Position numbers and translations under genes: made by a program
In this document: piece after piece, positions 25,727-34,447 of the stretch
Layout: every line of letters begins with the position of its first letter
How positions within the stretch are numbered: the stretch's first letter is position 1
Assembly: GCA_046328715.1 (NCBI GenBank)
Contig: JAXLWB010000022.1
Coordinates: 62,001-126,000, forward strand
Length of the DNA stretch: 64,000 nt
Reading direction: 5' to 3'
Source of the DNA: JAXLWB01 sp046328715
Lineage (GTDB): Bacteria > Chloroflexota > Anaerolineae > Caldilineales > Caldilineaceae
Notes under the pieces: generated by a model
What the model saw: only the letters and a program-made list of their open reading frames with translations
What the model was told of the DNA's origin: nothing
Database searches by the model: none

Positions 25727-26827
25727 ATGAACAAGCTTCTACGTGTCGCCATCATCGGTCACACTGGTCGAGGCAGTTACGGACATTACCTGGATCGCAC
25801 CTTTGAAGGAGTGGACGGGACCGAAGTGGTGGCCGTCGCTGACCCCGATGCCAATGGACGAGCCGCAGCGCAAAAAGTGAGCGGTGCAGCTCGCAGCTAT
25901 ACCGACTATCACGAAATGTTGCGGGTCGAGCAACCAGATATCGCTGTGGTCGCCAGCCGCGAGATCGGCGATCATCTTGAGTTGGTCTTGGCTGCCGCTG
26001 AAAACGGTGCGCACATCTATCTCGAAAAGCCCGCCGCCGCCTCCCCCGCCGAGGTCGATCAGATGATGGCGGCCTGTGCCAAACATGATTTGCGGCTGAT
26101 CGTCGCCCATCCCTGGCGCGGCCATCCGCCGATCCAGCGGGTGGCCATCCCGTTGATCCGCTCCGGCAAGATCGGTGAGCCGCGGCTGGCGCGCATCTAC
26201 GGCATGGGCGGCAAACATGGCGGCGATGAACTTTTCCTTGATCTCTGCCCCCACTTTTTTGACTTTCTCTGGCAACTCTTCGGCACACCGCTCTGGTGTC
26301 ACGCCCATATCACGCAGGATGGCCGCTCGATCACCCCGGCTGATCTGCGCCCCGGCGATGAGGGGATGGGGCTGGTCGCAGGCAATGGTATCAAAGCTTA
26401 TTACGCCTTTGACGGTGGTTTCGCTGCTGACTTTGAGTCCTACAAGGGGGATGGCAAAGAGATTCCCTACCGCATCGACATTCACGGTACAACTGGGACG
26501 CTCTCCATTCCCGGCCCCATGAGCAACCAGCCCGACATTTACTATCACCCGCTGGTTAATCCCGGACTGTTCAACGACAACCGCTGGAAAGTGATCGCCG
26601 CCGAGCCGCCGCCCGATGAGCATAAATGGGTCAAGGCCCATCATCGGATGGCGCGTTCGATGGTGGCGCTGTTGCACGGCCAAGAGCCCGAGTTTGAACT
26701 GGTGCAAGGGGCTAATGCCCGCATCTATCTGGAAATGGCAATGTTGGCCCATGCCTCTCACATTGCGGGTGCCCGGGTTGCCTATCCTCTCGCCAGCGCG
26801 CTGAATCCGTTTGATACGTGGCGATAG
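25727..26827 (+). CDS. Gfo/Idh/MocA family oxidoreductase
   Basis: About 366 residues with an N-terminal Rossmann fold (VAIIGHTGRGSYGHYLD), the dinucleotide-binding VAVADPD, catalytic Lys in YLEKPAAASP and a C-terminal domain with FLDLCPHFFDFLWQLFG. The glycine motif reads GHTGRGSYG rather than GxGxxG, so cofactor binding may be modified. ATG at 25727 is favoured over 25721 because aggag at 25713-25717 is too close to the latter. It is in one unit with the gamma-glutamyltransferase. A 15-bp hairpin after its stop may terminate transcription. Confidence 0.83.
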   Translation: MNKLLRVAIIGHTGRGSYGHYLDRTFEGVDGTEVVAVADPDANGRAAAQKVSGAARSYTDYHEMLRVEQPDIAVVASREIGDHLELVLAAAENGAHIYLEKPAAASPAEVDQMMAACAKHDLRLIVAHPWRGHPPIQRVAIPLIRSGKIGEPRLARIYGMGGKHGGDELFLDLCPHFFDFLWQLFGTPLWCHAHITQDGRSITPADLRPGDEGMGLVAGNGIKAYYAFDGGFAADFESYKGDGKEIPYRIDIHGTTGTLSIPGPMSNQPDIYYHPLVNPGLFNDNRWKVIAAEPPPDEHKWVKAHHRMARSMVALLHGQEPEFELVQGANARIYLEMAMLAHASHIAGARVAYPLASALNPFDTWR

Positions 26828-26832
26828 TTGCC

Positions 26833-26878
26833 AATCGTAACTGGTAATTGGGTAACCAACCACTTACCAGTTACGATT
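26833..26878 (+). terminator. TAACTGGTAA hairpin, probable terminator
   Basis: Perfect 15-bp arms at 26833-26847 (aatcgtaactggtaa) and 26864-26878 directly follow the oxidoreductase stop. There is no strong T-run after it, so the terminator role is uncertain. Confidence 0.55.
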
Positions 26879-26936
26879 TCGCCTCTAATTTGCCTCCTCA
26901 CTCCTGAAACTCATAAAGTACCAACTTAGCCATAGA

Positions 26937-27006
26937 GACGCGGATATTAGGAAACGCGGATGTTTACGTCAAAGACAAACAATCAGCGTTTCCTAATATC
27001 CGCGTC
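26937..27006. repeat. Perfect 21-bp inverted repeat
   Basis: Bases 26937-26957 and 26986-27006 (core cgcggatattaggaaacgc) are exact reverse complements with a 28-bp loop. It does not have the iterated-word structure of the other gap hairpins and could be a mobile palindrome. Confidence 0.75.
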
Positions 27007-27164
27007 CTAAAACATCTGCACAGTTACCCCACCAATTTCACAAAAGCTCAAAAATTCTTCAAACACTTGGACTTTCCCGTTCGTTAATAGAGTGAGAGGG
27101 CGCTGAAGTATGCAAGCGCAAGTGGTGTTACAAGCGGGGCGTGAGAGTACAAAAGGAGCTTCTC

Positions 27165-27413
27165 ATGAATGACAACTATCTCTATCTATACAAAGACATC
27201 TATCAGGAGCATTGCCAACAGATCCGACGCCAGATCGCATTGAATCGTTTGGCATTTCCAGCGCAACGCCCTGGCGTATTAGAAAGAGTTGCAGGTTTGC
27301 TTTTACACCTGGGAACGGCCCTTCAGCAGCGGTGTGATCGACAAATCCAACAGGTGCACCGTAAAAACATGCTGGAACTAGGGATGCTAGAAGAACTGCG
27401 CATGTGTCGCTGA
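27165..27413 (+). CDS. Small uncharacterised protein upstream of ECF sigma factor
   Basis: An 82-residue basic protein (MNDNYLYLYKDIYQEHCQQ...). The start at 27165 follows a good ribosome site (aaaaggag, 27151-27158). It looks fully helical, with an amphipathic region (VLERVAGLLLHLGTALQQRCDRQIQQ). It has no family that I recognise. It lies 53 bp before the sigma-factor gene, in the same orientation, so it is likely cotranscribed and could be a small partner or modulator, but no anti-sigma motif is visible. Confidence 0.6.
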   Translation: MNDNYLYLYKDIYQEHCQQIRRQIALNRLAFPAQRPGVLERVAGLLLHLGTALQQRCDRQIQQVHRKNMLELGMLEELRMCR

Positions 27414-27466
27414 TTGGAGTTAGGTGAGAGGCTGAAGAGTCCTCTCATTCTGGATACGATTCAACC

Positions 27467-27943
27467 ATGACCTTAGACGATCTCTACACCAGCTATGAAG
27501 CGTTTTTACGCAGCTATGCAAACAGTCTGATCCACGATGCTGACGGTGCGGAGGATCTGGTGCAGGAGACTTTTATTCGTTCGATGGGCCACTTGTCACT
27601 GCTCGAACTGCTGCGACCGGCTGAACGTCGGGCTTGGCTAAAACGCACGTTGCGAAACCTCTTCATCGATGGCGAACGCACACGTCAGCGCCAGGAGCGG
27701 CTGCTGCAACAGATCGAGCTGATGGAAAGAGGAAGTGAGCAGGCGAGCTTTGACGGCGTTCTGGTTCAAAACCCGCTGGATAGTGTGCCGAATGAGACGC
27801 GTGAACTGTTTGAGATGCATTACACACTAGGCATGAATAGTAGTGAGATCGGCCAGGAGTTGGGCATTCCCGCTGCAACTGTCCGTTCACGGCTTCACTT
27901 TGCATTACAGAAGTTACAGCGATATCGATCCAACTGGGAATGA
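27467..27943 (+). CDS. ECF-type RNA polymerase sigma factor
   Basis: A 158-residue sigma-70 family protein with only regions 2 and 4. Region 2 includes LYTSYEAFLRSYANSLIHDADGAEDLVQETFIRSM and the DNA-facing WLKRTLRNLFIDGERTR; region 4 has the helix-turn-helix MNSSEIGQELGIPAATVRSRLHFALQKL. It should direct polymerase to a small set of promoters. No classical transmembrane or zinc anti-sigma gene is adjacent; instead a long repetitive protein follows 96 bp downstream. The group may be regulated transcriptionally or by the neighbouring small protein. Confidence 0.9.
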   Translation: MTLDDLYTSYEAFLRSYANSLIHDADGAEDLVQETFIRSMGHLSLLELLRPAERRAWLKRTLRNLFIDGERTRQRQERLLQQIELMERGSEQASFDGVLVQNPLDSVPNETRELFEMHYTLGMNSSEIGQELGIPAATVRSRLHFALQKLQRYRSNWE

Positions 27944-28039
27944 TACATCAGTCTGATTCTGTTTCGTAGGCACCCAGAGGCACGTGCAGGCTAAACGAGT
28001 TTGAAAGATTTTCTCGGATTTATTTAAAGGAGCAAGATA

Positions 28040-29245
28040 ATGGAAACCAACAGTGGAAGAATTATTCGCAACGTCGCTACCCTCGATCTGCGTAGCGCAA
28101 GCGCAGCGGCGATTGGTGGCATTGCACGAGTTGAAAATGTCGCAACACTTATTTACTCGCCCGAAAATGCCGACCTTGTCTCGAAGTTGAGCATTGGCAA
28201 TGTGGCCACAATGCTGAAGGTGCCCGAAGGTGCTCGACTCAGCACTGGCCAAGAGGAGATCAGCCGTGACAGCTTTAAAGGGCTGGATGCGCCCCTTGAT
28301 CTCTATGTAACTGGCCAATTGCTGATCAAGGCCGACGTAGCTGAAGATGACCTACGCGCCGGACTCAACAGCCTCTCTGTGTCTGGTCAATTGATCTACC
28401 CTGAAACAGTGGCAGGAGCAGTCAAGTCAAAGCTGCTCCATATGAATGGACAAGCCATCGCTTATGAGCCTGAGTCCAAGTTTGTTACGGGCAAATGGGT
28501 GCTGACTGAAAGTTACCTGCGTGGGCTGGAGGACAATAGCGTGTTTCTCGTGTTTGGTCGCTTGGATGCTACCGAACTGCTCCCCAACGATCTGCTTGCC
28601 CAGAAGATCAAGAAGATCAGGGCGATGGGCAGGGTTACCTGTCGAGAGGAAAACAGCGCCGTGTTGCTGGCCCGCACTCAAGATGCTTCGAGCATTACCA
28701 CCATTCCCGTCGGTTACAGCTACCTTGGCGATTCTCTCGTGTTGGATGCCAGCCGTTTGAGCGCTTTGCCGGGTAAGAAACTCTACGTCTCCAGGCTACA
28801 AGTTGATGCAAATGTAACTTCCGAAGCGCTGGATCAAGCCATTGAAGCACTGACGATTACTGACTTGCTGATTGCGCCGGCCTCGCTTAGCGCAACGCTG
28901 GCCAAGAAGTGCAACTTGCTGGAAACCGAAGCGATTTTCTACGAGGGTGAGCTGTGGCTGATTGACAATGAAACCACCCTGTACGCCAGCCGTTTTGACT
29001 ATCTGGAAGGCAAAGCCACCTTGATCGTGCGCGGCGAACTAAAGATTGCAGAGGATGTCGAGCCCAAAGCGTTGGCCCAACACTTTGCCAAAGTCCACAA
29101 CTGGGGCGAAATCTACTGCACACCCGCCCAGATAAGTGCGCTTCAGGCAAGGCTGGGTACGAACAAAGGGGAGTTTAGTCAACCCGCCATAAAACAGGAG
29201 GAAGACGGCAATGTGATCGGTAACGCGGCGTATCTGGTGTTGTAG
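28040..29245 (+). CDS. Repetitive protein of unknown function next to ECF sigma factor
   Basis: A 401-residue protein with no signal peptide or membrane segment. It is built from imperfect units of ~25-35 residues containing beta-strand cores such as VENVATLIYSPE, IGNVATMLKVPE, LYVTGQLLIKAD, LSVSGQLIYPE, AMGRVTCREENS and LIVRGELKIAED, often followed by an acidic helix. This suggests a beta-solenoid-like or repeat-scaffold fold. I do not recognise a family. It lies 96 bp after the sigma gene with a strong ribosome site (aaaggag) and ends at a terminator-like hairpin, so it may be the main output, or a regulator, of that sigma factor. Confidence 0.7.
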   Translation: METNSGRIIRNVATLDLRSASAAAIGGIARVENVATLIYSPENADLVSKLSIGNVATMLKVPEGARLSTGQEEISRDSFKGLDAPLDLYVTGQLLIKADVAEDDLRAGLNSLSVSGQLIYPETVAGAVKSKLLHMNGQAIAYEPESKFVTGKWVLTESYLRGLEDNSVFLVFGRLDATELLPNDLLAQKIKKIRAMGRVTCREENSAVLLARTQDASSITTIPVGYSYLGDSLVLDASRLSALPGKKLYVSRLQVDANVTSEALDQAIEALTITDLLIAPASLSATLAKKCNLLETEAIFYEGELWLIDNETTLYASRFDYLEGKATLIVRGELKIAEDVEPKALAQHFAKVHNWGEIYCTPAQISALQARLGTNKGEFSQPAIKQEEDGNVIGNAAYLVL

Positions 29246-29278
29246 GTCTAAAGCTGAGAAGTAAGGCAACACACGGGC

Positions 29279-29321
29279 AGCGCCCTGCGGATGAGAGGAC
29301 ATATCCTCTCCGCAGGGCGCT
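29279..29321. terminator. Strong hairpin between convergent genes
   Basis: The 12-bp arms agcgccctgcgg (29279-29290) and ccgcagggcgct (29310-29321) enclose a second pair, agagga/tcctct. Weaker outer complementarity (aacaca/tgtgtt) flanks it. It separates the repeat-protein gene from the convergent ABC exporter gene and probably terminates in both directions. Confidence 0.65.
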
Positions 29322-29380
29322 ACCTATGTGTTACTCTAAGTCAGCCCGTTAGGTTAAAATCCGAACTCACGTTATTACCT

Positions 29381-31177
29381 TCAATGCGCCCCACTCGCCT
29401 GTGCCTTGACCAGCGATGCGTAATACCCACCGGGTATCTTCACCAGTGAATCGTGATTTCCCAGTTCGACAATCTCCCCAGCCTTGAGTACCACAATCTG
29501 GTCGGCTTTGCGGATGGTGGAGAGGCGATGGGCGATGACAATGGCGGTCCGGTTGCTCATAAGCTTGGCAAAGGCATCCTGGATCAGGGCTTCGGTTTGG
29601 GTGTCAACGGCGGAGGTCGCCTCGTCGAGTACCAGGATGCGCGGGTCGGCGAGGATGGCACGGGCGATCGAGAAGAGTTGGCGCTGCCCAGCGCTGAACT
29701 GCGACCCTCGTTCCTGGGCGATGGTCTGATAGCCGTCGCTTAGTTTGCTGATGATCTCGTGGCAGTTGGCGAGCTTGGCGGCGGCGATCACTTCGTCGAG
29801 TGTGGCATCGGGGCGACCGTAACGGATGTTGTTGGCAAGGGTATCGGAGAAGACGAAAGGCTCTTGTAAGACCACGCCGATCTGCGAGCGCAACGACTGC
29901 TGGGTTACGCTGCGAATCTCATGTCCATCAACCAGAATTTGACCGCCGGTGATGTCATAAAAGCGGCAAAGCAGCGAGGCAATCGTCGTCTTACCGCTGC
30001 CCGTCTGCCCGACCAACGCCACCAGTTGACCTGGCTTAATGTGCAGGCTGACATCCTTCAGCACCGGACGATCCTTCGTGTAGGCAAAGTCTACATGCTC
30101 GAAGATGACCTCACCCTGCACAGGTGGTAAGATTTTGGCATTCGGCGCATCCTTCACCGCCTGGGGCGTATCCAACATGAGGAAAATCTTTGCCGCCGAA
30201 GCCAATGTCGCCTGCATCACCACGTACATGTTGGTCAGCGTGCTGATCGGGGCCCAGAGATTGTTGATGTAAGCAGTAAATGCCACCAGGGTCCCTACGG
30301 TCAACGCCGATCCGCCAAACCCAATTTGGTTGGCCGCTACATAGAGTACCACCACCAGCGCCGTGCTGCGCGTCAACTCGACCAGGGGCGAAAACCAGGA
30401 TTGTAGGACGATCACCTTCATCCACTCATTGACCACCTTGTGATTGGCCTCTTGAAAGTGGCCCAGGTTGGTCTGCTCACGAGTAAATGCTTGAATCACG
30501 CGCATCCCAGCGATATTTTCAGCCAGAAAGATGTTGAAACGGGTGATATTTTCGCGCACTCGTTCCCAACCGTCGTAGAGGCGGGGGCGCATGTAGATGC
30601 CGATGATGGTCAGAATCGGCAGCATAAAGAGCGCAATGGCGGTCAGCTTGGCATTGATGGCAAACATCAGCGCCAGCACGATGACGCCCGACATCAGATC
30701 GTTGACCACGCTGGCGATCTGGTTGGTGAGAAAGTCGTTGAGCGTGTTGGCATCGCCGATAAAGCGGGTCATCGTCTTGCCTACCGGCTCGCGCTCGTGA
30801 AAGTTGAAGCTGAGATGCACCACATGGTCAAAGAGTTGGCGGCGCAGATCGGCCAGGATCGACAAGCTGATCCGTTGGATCAACATCGATCTGGCCAGCA
30901 CACCCAGCCAGACCAATCCATGCATCACGGCGGCCAAGGCGAGCAGTGGTAGGAAGCCTTCCGTTTTCTTGACCGCAATGTGATCGTCGATCAGAATGCG
31001 GTCAACATAGGGGTAAAGCTGTGAAAGCGTGACGCAGACCACGTAGATCGACAGCGTGAATGCCATGCGTCCACGATAGGGGCGCAAATATTGCAGAAGC
31101 CGCTTCAACCCCTGCCCCATCGGCAGGCGTTCTTCGGCGTCGGGAATGTTGATGGGTTTGACGATAGAACGAAGCAT
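29381..31177 (-). CDS. ABC exporter half-transporter (canonical Walker B)
   Basis: A 598-residue type I ABC exporter half with six N-terminal membrane helices (first about residues 38-58) and a C-terminal nucleotide-binding domain. It has Walker A GQTGSGKTT, a variant signature FSAGQRQ in place of LSGGQ, Walker B ILVLDEATSAVD with the catalytic Glu, and H-loop AHRLST. With the next gene it forms a probable heterodimeric multidrug- or lipid-type exporter. The deviation in the signature matters because it faces the degenerate Walker B of the partner. It is separated from the partner gene by a CAGT hairpin. Confidence 0.9.
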   Translation of the reverse strand: MLRSIVKPINIPDAEERLPMGQGLKRLLQYLRPYRGRMAFTLSIYVVCVTLSQLYPYVDRILIDDHIAVKKTEGFLPLLALAAVMHGLVWLGVLARSMLIQRISLSILADLRRQLFDHVVHLSFNFHEREPVGKTMTRFIGDANTLNDFLTNQIASVVNDLMSGVIVLALMFAINAKLTAIALFMLPILTIIGIYMRPRLYDGWERVRENITRFNIFLAENIAGMRVIQAFTREQTNLGHFQEANHKVVNEWMKVIVLQSWFSPLVELTRSTALVVVLYVAANQIGFGGSALTVGTLVAFTAYINNLWAPISTLTNMYVVMQATLASAAKIFLMLDTPQAVKDAPNAKILPPVQGEVIFEHVDFAYTKDRPVLKDVSLHIKPGQLVALVGQTGSGKTTIASLLCRFYDITGGQILVDGHEIRSVTQQSLRSQIGVVLQEPFVFSDTLANNIRYGRPDATLDEVIAAAKLANCHEIISKLSDGYQTIAQERGSQFSAGQRQLFSIARAILADPRILVLDEATSAVDTQTEALIQDAFAKLMSNRTAIVIAHRLSTIRKADQIVVLKAGEIVELGNHDSLVKIPGGYYASLVKAQASGAH

Positions 31178-31184
31178 ATTTCAG

Positions 31185-31277
31185 TATGTCAGTGGATCAG
31201 TAAGTCAGTAGGACAGTGAGACAGTCGATCAGTCCGCTGTCCACTGTTTTACTGCCCCACTGTCTCACTGTCCCACT
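31185..31277. repeat. CAGT iterated-word hairpin
   Basis: The arms at about 31186-31226 (gtcagtggatcagtaagtcagtaggacagtgagacagt) and 31239-31277 (actgttttactgccccactgtctcactgtcccactgcc) lie between the two exporter genes. On the minus strand the repeat supplies the last residues and stop codon of the upstream gene. Confidence 0.85.
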
Positions 31278-33034
31278 GCCTCTCTCTCCAACTCGTTGGA
31301 ACTCATGCGCTGCATTTCGAGCACTTGTTGATAATAGCCACTGCCTGCAGACAATTCGTCGTGGGTGCCTTGTTCGACGATTTCGCCGTTGCGCAGGACG
31401 ATGATGCGGTCGGCCTGTTGCACTGTGCTAAGCCGGTGGGCGATCAGGATCGTCGTGCGCCCTTGCATCACGCTGCGGATGGCGGCCTGCAAGAGCTTTT
31501 CGGTTTCGGCATCGACTGCCGACATCGAGTCGTCAAGAATCAGGATCTTCGGGTCGAGCAGAATGGCGCGTGCAATGGCGACACGTTGCCGCTGACCGCC
31601 CGAAAGACCTGTACCGCGTTCGCCGACTTTCGTCTGATAGCCGTCGGGCATAGCGACGATGAAGTCGTGGGCCTGGGCCAGTCTGGCGGCCCGCTCGATC
31701 TGCTCCTGTGTGGCCTGTGGGCGACCAAAGGCGATATTTTCGGCAATCGTCGCACTAAAGAGCAGCGTATCCTGTGCCACCATGCCAATCTGACTACGCA
31801 ACTCGATCAGATTCAGCGTACGTACATCCTGCCCATCAATCAACACCCGCCCGGAACTTGGATCGTAGAAGCGCCCAATCAGGTGGATCAGCGTACTCTT
31901 GCCGCTGCCGGTTGCGCCAACTACGGCCAGCGAAGAGCCAGCAGGAATATGCAGATTGATATCCGTCAACGTCTTTGCCTGTGAGGTTGGGTAGAGGAAG
32001 TTCACTTCTTGATACTCGATCTCTCCTCGCCAATCGACTTTTTCTTTTGCGGGAGTGAGTTGACGTGGGGAAGGCAGTGGTGACTCAATCATCACCCGCT
32101 CATCCAGCAGTTCAAAGATACGGACGGCGGCGGTTGCTGTCTGGCTAAATGCGTTCAATTGAGTGCCAAGGCCATTTACCGCACCGAGCAGCAACATGCT
32201 CAAACTGAGGATCGCCACCAACGTGCCGATGCTGATCTCTCCGCTCATCACCCGATAGCCGCCAACCAGGACCAGACCCAATTGCATAAAGCGTGGCAAG
32301 CTACCGATGATGATCCAGCGTTTGATCCACATATCGCCGATGGTGAGGAAGCCGGCGCGCACATCCTTGTCCACTCCCAGAAACTTGCCCATCTCCTGCG
32401 CCTCTTGGGCAAAGGCTTTGACTACTTTGATGCCGGACAGGCTGTCCTGCAAGGTGGCGGAGAGTTTGGCCAGTAGATCATGTTGACGGGTCCACGGCAC
32501 ACGCAAGGCACGATGGGCCCAGAACATGCCTGCCCCTGAGATCAGTACCGGCACGATGGCGATCAAGGCAAGCTGTACATCCTGTTGTAAAAAAGCCAGG
32601 AAGGAGAGGATGATGGTGAGTGTATGGCTCATCGACTCGATCAGAATCTGCGAGAGGAAGATACGCGTGCTTTCGACGTCGCTGCTGACGCGACTCATCA
32701 AGCGCCCGGTCTGTTCGCGGTCGTAGAAGCTGTAGTTCAGTGCTAGCAACTTACGGTAGAGCGCACCACGGACATCGCTCATCACCAATTGGCCGAGTCG
32801 GTTTTGTCCGTAGGAGTAAAAATAGGTGGAGGCTGCGCGTATTACAGTGACGAGCAGCAGCAACCCCAGGTAGGGCAGCAACAAATCCATACGCTGCCCA
32901 CCGATCACGTCATCGACAATTGCCTTCGTCACCAACGGCGCTACCGTGAGCATCCCCGAAAGAAAAACGTTGACAATGATCAGCGCGATGAGCAGCTTGT
33001 TGTGTGGCTTTAAGAAGCCAAAGAGACGACGCAT
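31265..33034 (-). CDS. ABC exporter half-transporter (degenerate Walker B)
   Basis: A 589-residue ABC exporter half with six membrane helices and a nucleotide-binding domain: Walker A GATGSGKST, canonical signature LSGGQRQ, and H-loop AHRLST, but Walker B reads ILILDDSMSAVD, with Asp instead of the catalytic Glu. Heterodimeric exporters of the BmrC/TM287 type show this change. The protein ends in AVGQ plus stop, encoded by the CAGT repeat that follows. Both halves point the same way and are likely one operon, starting with this gene. Confidence 0.9.
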   Translation of the reverse strand: MRRLFGFLKPHNKLLIALIIVNVFLSGMLTVAPLVTKAIVDDVIGGQRMDLLLPYLGLLLLVTVIRAASTYFYSYGQNRLGQLVMSDVRGALYRKLLALNYSFYDREQTGRLMSRVSSDVESTRIFLSQILIESMSHTLTIILSFLAFLQQDVQLALIAIVPVLISGAGMFWAHRALRVPWTRQHDLLAKLSATLQDSLSGIKVVKAFAQEAQEMGKFLGVDKDVRAGFLTIGDMWIKRWIIIGSLPRFMQLGLVLVGGYRVMSGEISIGTLVAILSLSMLLLGAVNGLGTQLNAFSQTATAAVRIFELLDERVMIESPLPSPRQLTPAKEKVDWRGEIEYQEVNFLYPTSQAKTLTDINLHIPAGSSLAVVGATGSGKSTLIHLIGRFYDPSSGRVLIDGQDVRTLNLIELRSQIGMVAQDTLLFSATIAENIAFGRPQATQEQIERAARLAQAHDFIVAMPDGYQTKVGERGTGLSGGQRQRVAIARAILLDPKILILDDSMSAVDAETEKLLQAAIRSVMQGRTTILIAHRLSTVQQADRIIVLRNGEIVEQGTHDELSAGSGYYQQVLEMQRMSSNELEREAVGQ

Positions 33035-33066
33035 AGTAGGAAAACTTGCAAAGTAACAGCATTGTT

Positions 33067-33116
33067 GAGATTGAGAGATTGGGAGATTACAAACAATCTC
33101 CTAATCTCTCAATCTC
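33067..33116. repeat. GAGATTGG iterated-word hairpin
   Basis: The 22-bp arms at 33067-33088 and 33095-33116 pair with a single mismatch around a 6-base loop. Each arm is the word gagattg(a/g)gagatt repeated. It lies between the exporter gene and the aminotransferase gene, whose stop (tag) is at its edge. Confidence 0.8.
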
Positions 33117-34295
33117 CTACGCTCCAGTTGTATTTTGACACTCCGGTAAGTGCTTTTTCACAGCAGTCACAAACGTGTCAAGCTCTTCCTGGCTGGTGTA
33201 AATTTGAACCGAGAGACGGGCGATCTTCACGCCATTCCAGTTGATCATCGGCATTTCGATCTGGTATTGATCGCGCAGAATTTGACCCAGTTTGCCCATA
33301 TCCGTCGCATCGGGCAGATGGATGGGACAGAGCTGGCTAAACCATTCGAAGCTTTCCGGGCAGATCGACTCGGTGTCGAAATGGTGTTCGAGTTCGCGCT
33401 TGGCGGCTAATGCCATGGCAAAGCAACTTTGGCGGACGGCCTGCCAGTTGTGCGCTTCCATATAGTCAAGCGCCGCCGGCACCGCCAAAAAGGCCGATGG
33501 ATCGCGAGTGCCAAACTGTTCCACATAGTCGATCAGAGGCTTCTCTGACTTTTTATCAGGGAACCAACCATGACCGACAATGAGTGGTTCAATAAGATGT
33601 TGAACTTCGTCACGAGCATGGAGAAAAGCGCTTCCCTTCGGCCCACCGCACCATTTATGCATGTTGCCCGTGTAAAAATCCGCACCGATGTCATCCAAGA
33701 AGAGGTCGCGCTGACCGGGGACATGGGCACCATCAATCACGCTCAGGATGCCATGTTGGCGGGCACGGCGGCAAAGTTCTTCGAGTGGAAAGGTGAGGGC
33801 AGTGGGTGAGGTAGTATGGCTGAGATAGATCACCCGTGTGCGTGGCGTGACCCCAGCCCAAAATTGCTCAATAAACTGCTCGTCGGAGTGGATCGGCAGG
33901 TCGATTGGGTGGTTGATGTAGTGCGCACCGGCTTTTTCGCAGTTATATTGCCAGGCATGGTTACATGCCCCGTATTCGTGATTAGTGGTCAGCACTTCAT
34001 CGCCCGGTTTGAGCCAACTGCGCAGGGAGTGGGTGACAACATTCACCCCCATTGTGGCATTGGTCACAAAGGCCAAGCGGCTTTGGTCGGTATGCAAATA
34101 TTCGGCCAGACGGGTGCGGGCGGACAGCATGTTCTCTGCCCAACGTCCCATAAAGGCACCCGGGTGATCTTCAAACTCTGCCTGCCACTTTTGATAGACT
34201 TCAAAGACCGGTTTGGGACAAGCGCCAAACGAACCATTGTTGAGTAGCCGCCAGTCGCGGCGCAGCATAAAATCATCTCGGATAGATTGGGACAT
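33117..34295 (-). CDS. PLP-dependent aminotransferase class V (isopenicillin-N-epimerase-like)
   Basis: A 392-residue fold-type I PLP enzyme. The N-terminal LLNNGSFGACPKPV, the substrate-binding VTNATMGVNVVTHSL, the phosphate-site TTNHEYGACNHAW, the Asp of DGAHVPGQ and the Schiff-base Lys in NMHKWCGGPKGS are all present. This subgroup is related to isopenicillin N epimerase and to ergothioneine/selenocysteine lyase-like enzymes. In this position, next to RraA and DUF4432 genes, it may process an amino-sugar or amino-acid-derived compound; no specific reaction can be claimed. Confidence 0.87.
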   Translation of the reverse strand: MSQSIRDDFMLRRDWRLLNNGSFGACPKPVFEVYQKWQAEFEDHPGAFMGRWAENMLSARTRLAEYLHTDQSRLAFVTNATMGVNVVTHSLRSWLKPGDEVLTTNHEYGACNHAWQYNCEKAGAHYINHPIDLPIHSDEQFIEQFWAGVTPRTRVIYLSHTTSPTALTFPLEELCRRARQHGILSVIDGAHVPGQRDLFLDDIGADFYTGNMHKWCGGPKGSAFLHARDEVQHLIEPLIVGHGWFPDKKSEKPLIDYVEQFGTRDPSAFLAVPAALDYMEAHNWQAVRQSCFAMALAAKRELEHHFDTESICPESFEWFSQLCPIHLPDATDMGKLGQILRDQYQIEMPMINWNGVKIARLSVQIYTSQEELDTFVTAVKKHLPECQNTTGA

Positions 34296-34342
34296 AAAGG
34301 GCTTTCAGCTTTCTGGTAAGGTTGGATCGAATGGATGAAGCG

Positions 34343-34447
34343 TGAAACGTGATGCGTGATGCGTGAGTAACGGATTTTCTCTATCCTGCTATCCTCAAAT
34401 GTAGAATAAAGATCATCTGCACTTCACGCATCACGCATCACGTTTCA
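34343..34447. repeat. Perfect 24-bp inverted repeat of GATGCGTGA words
   Basis: Bases 34343-34366 and 34424-34447 are exact reverse complements (arms of tgaaacgtgatgcgtgatgcgtga type) with a 57-base loop, the same arm and loop lengths as the copy at 6242-6346. The right arm contains the stop codon of the minus-strand RraA gene. Confidence 0.85.

Larger units (their letters stand above)
26828..27164. other. 337-bp gap with two inverted repeats
   Basis: No gene is visible. The gap holds the hairpin at 26833-26878 and the perfect 21-bp inverted repeat at 26937-27006. The last ~150 bases lead up to the ECF unit and should contain its promoter, but I cannot point to convincing -35/-10 boxes. Confidence 0.55.

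Noticed and set aside
25739..26863. Long minus-strand open frame of 374 codons opposite the Gfo/Idh/MocA gene
   Set aside because: It mirrors a well-supported gene; its translation has no family pattern and no ribosome site. Such frames arise from the codon use of the real strand.
30440..30952. Plus-strand open frame of 170 codons inside the ABC exporter gene
   Set aside because: The opposite strand encodes a standard ABC exporter; the plus frame is a His/Asp-rich shadow.
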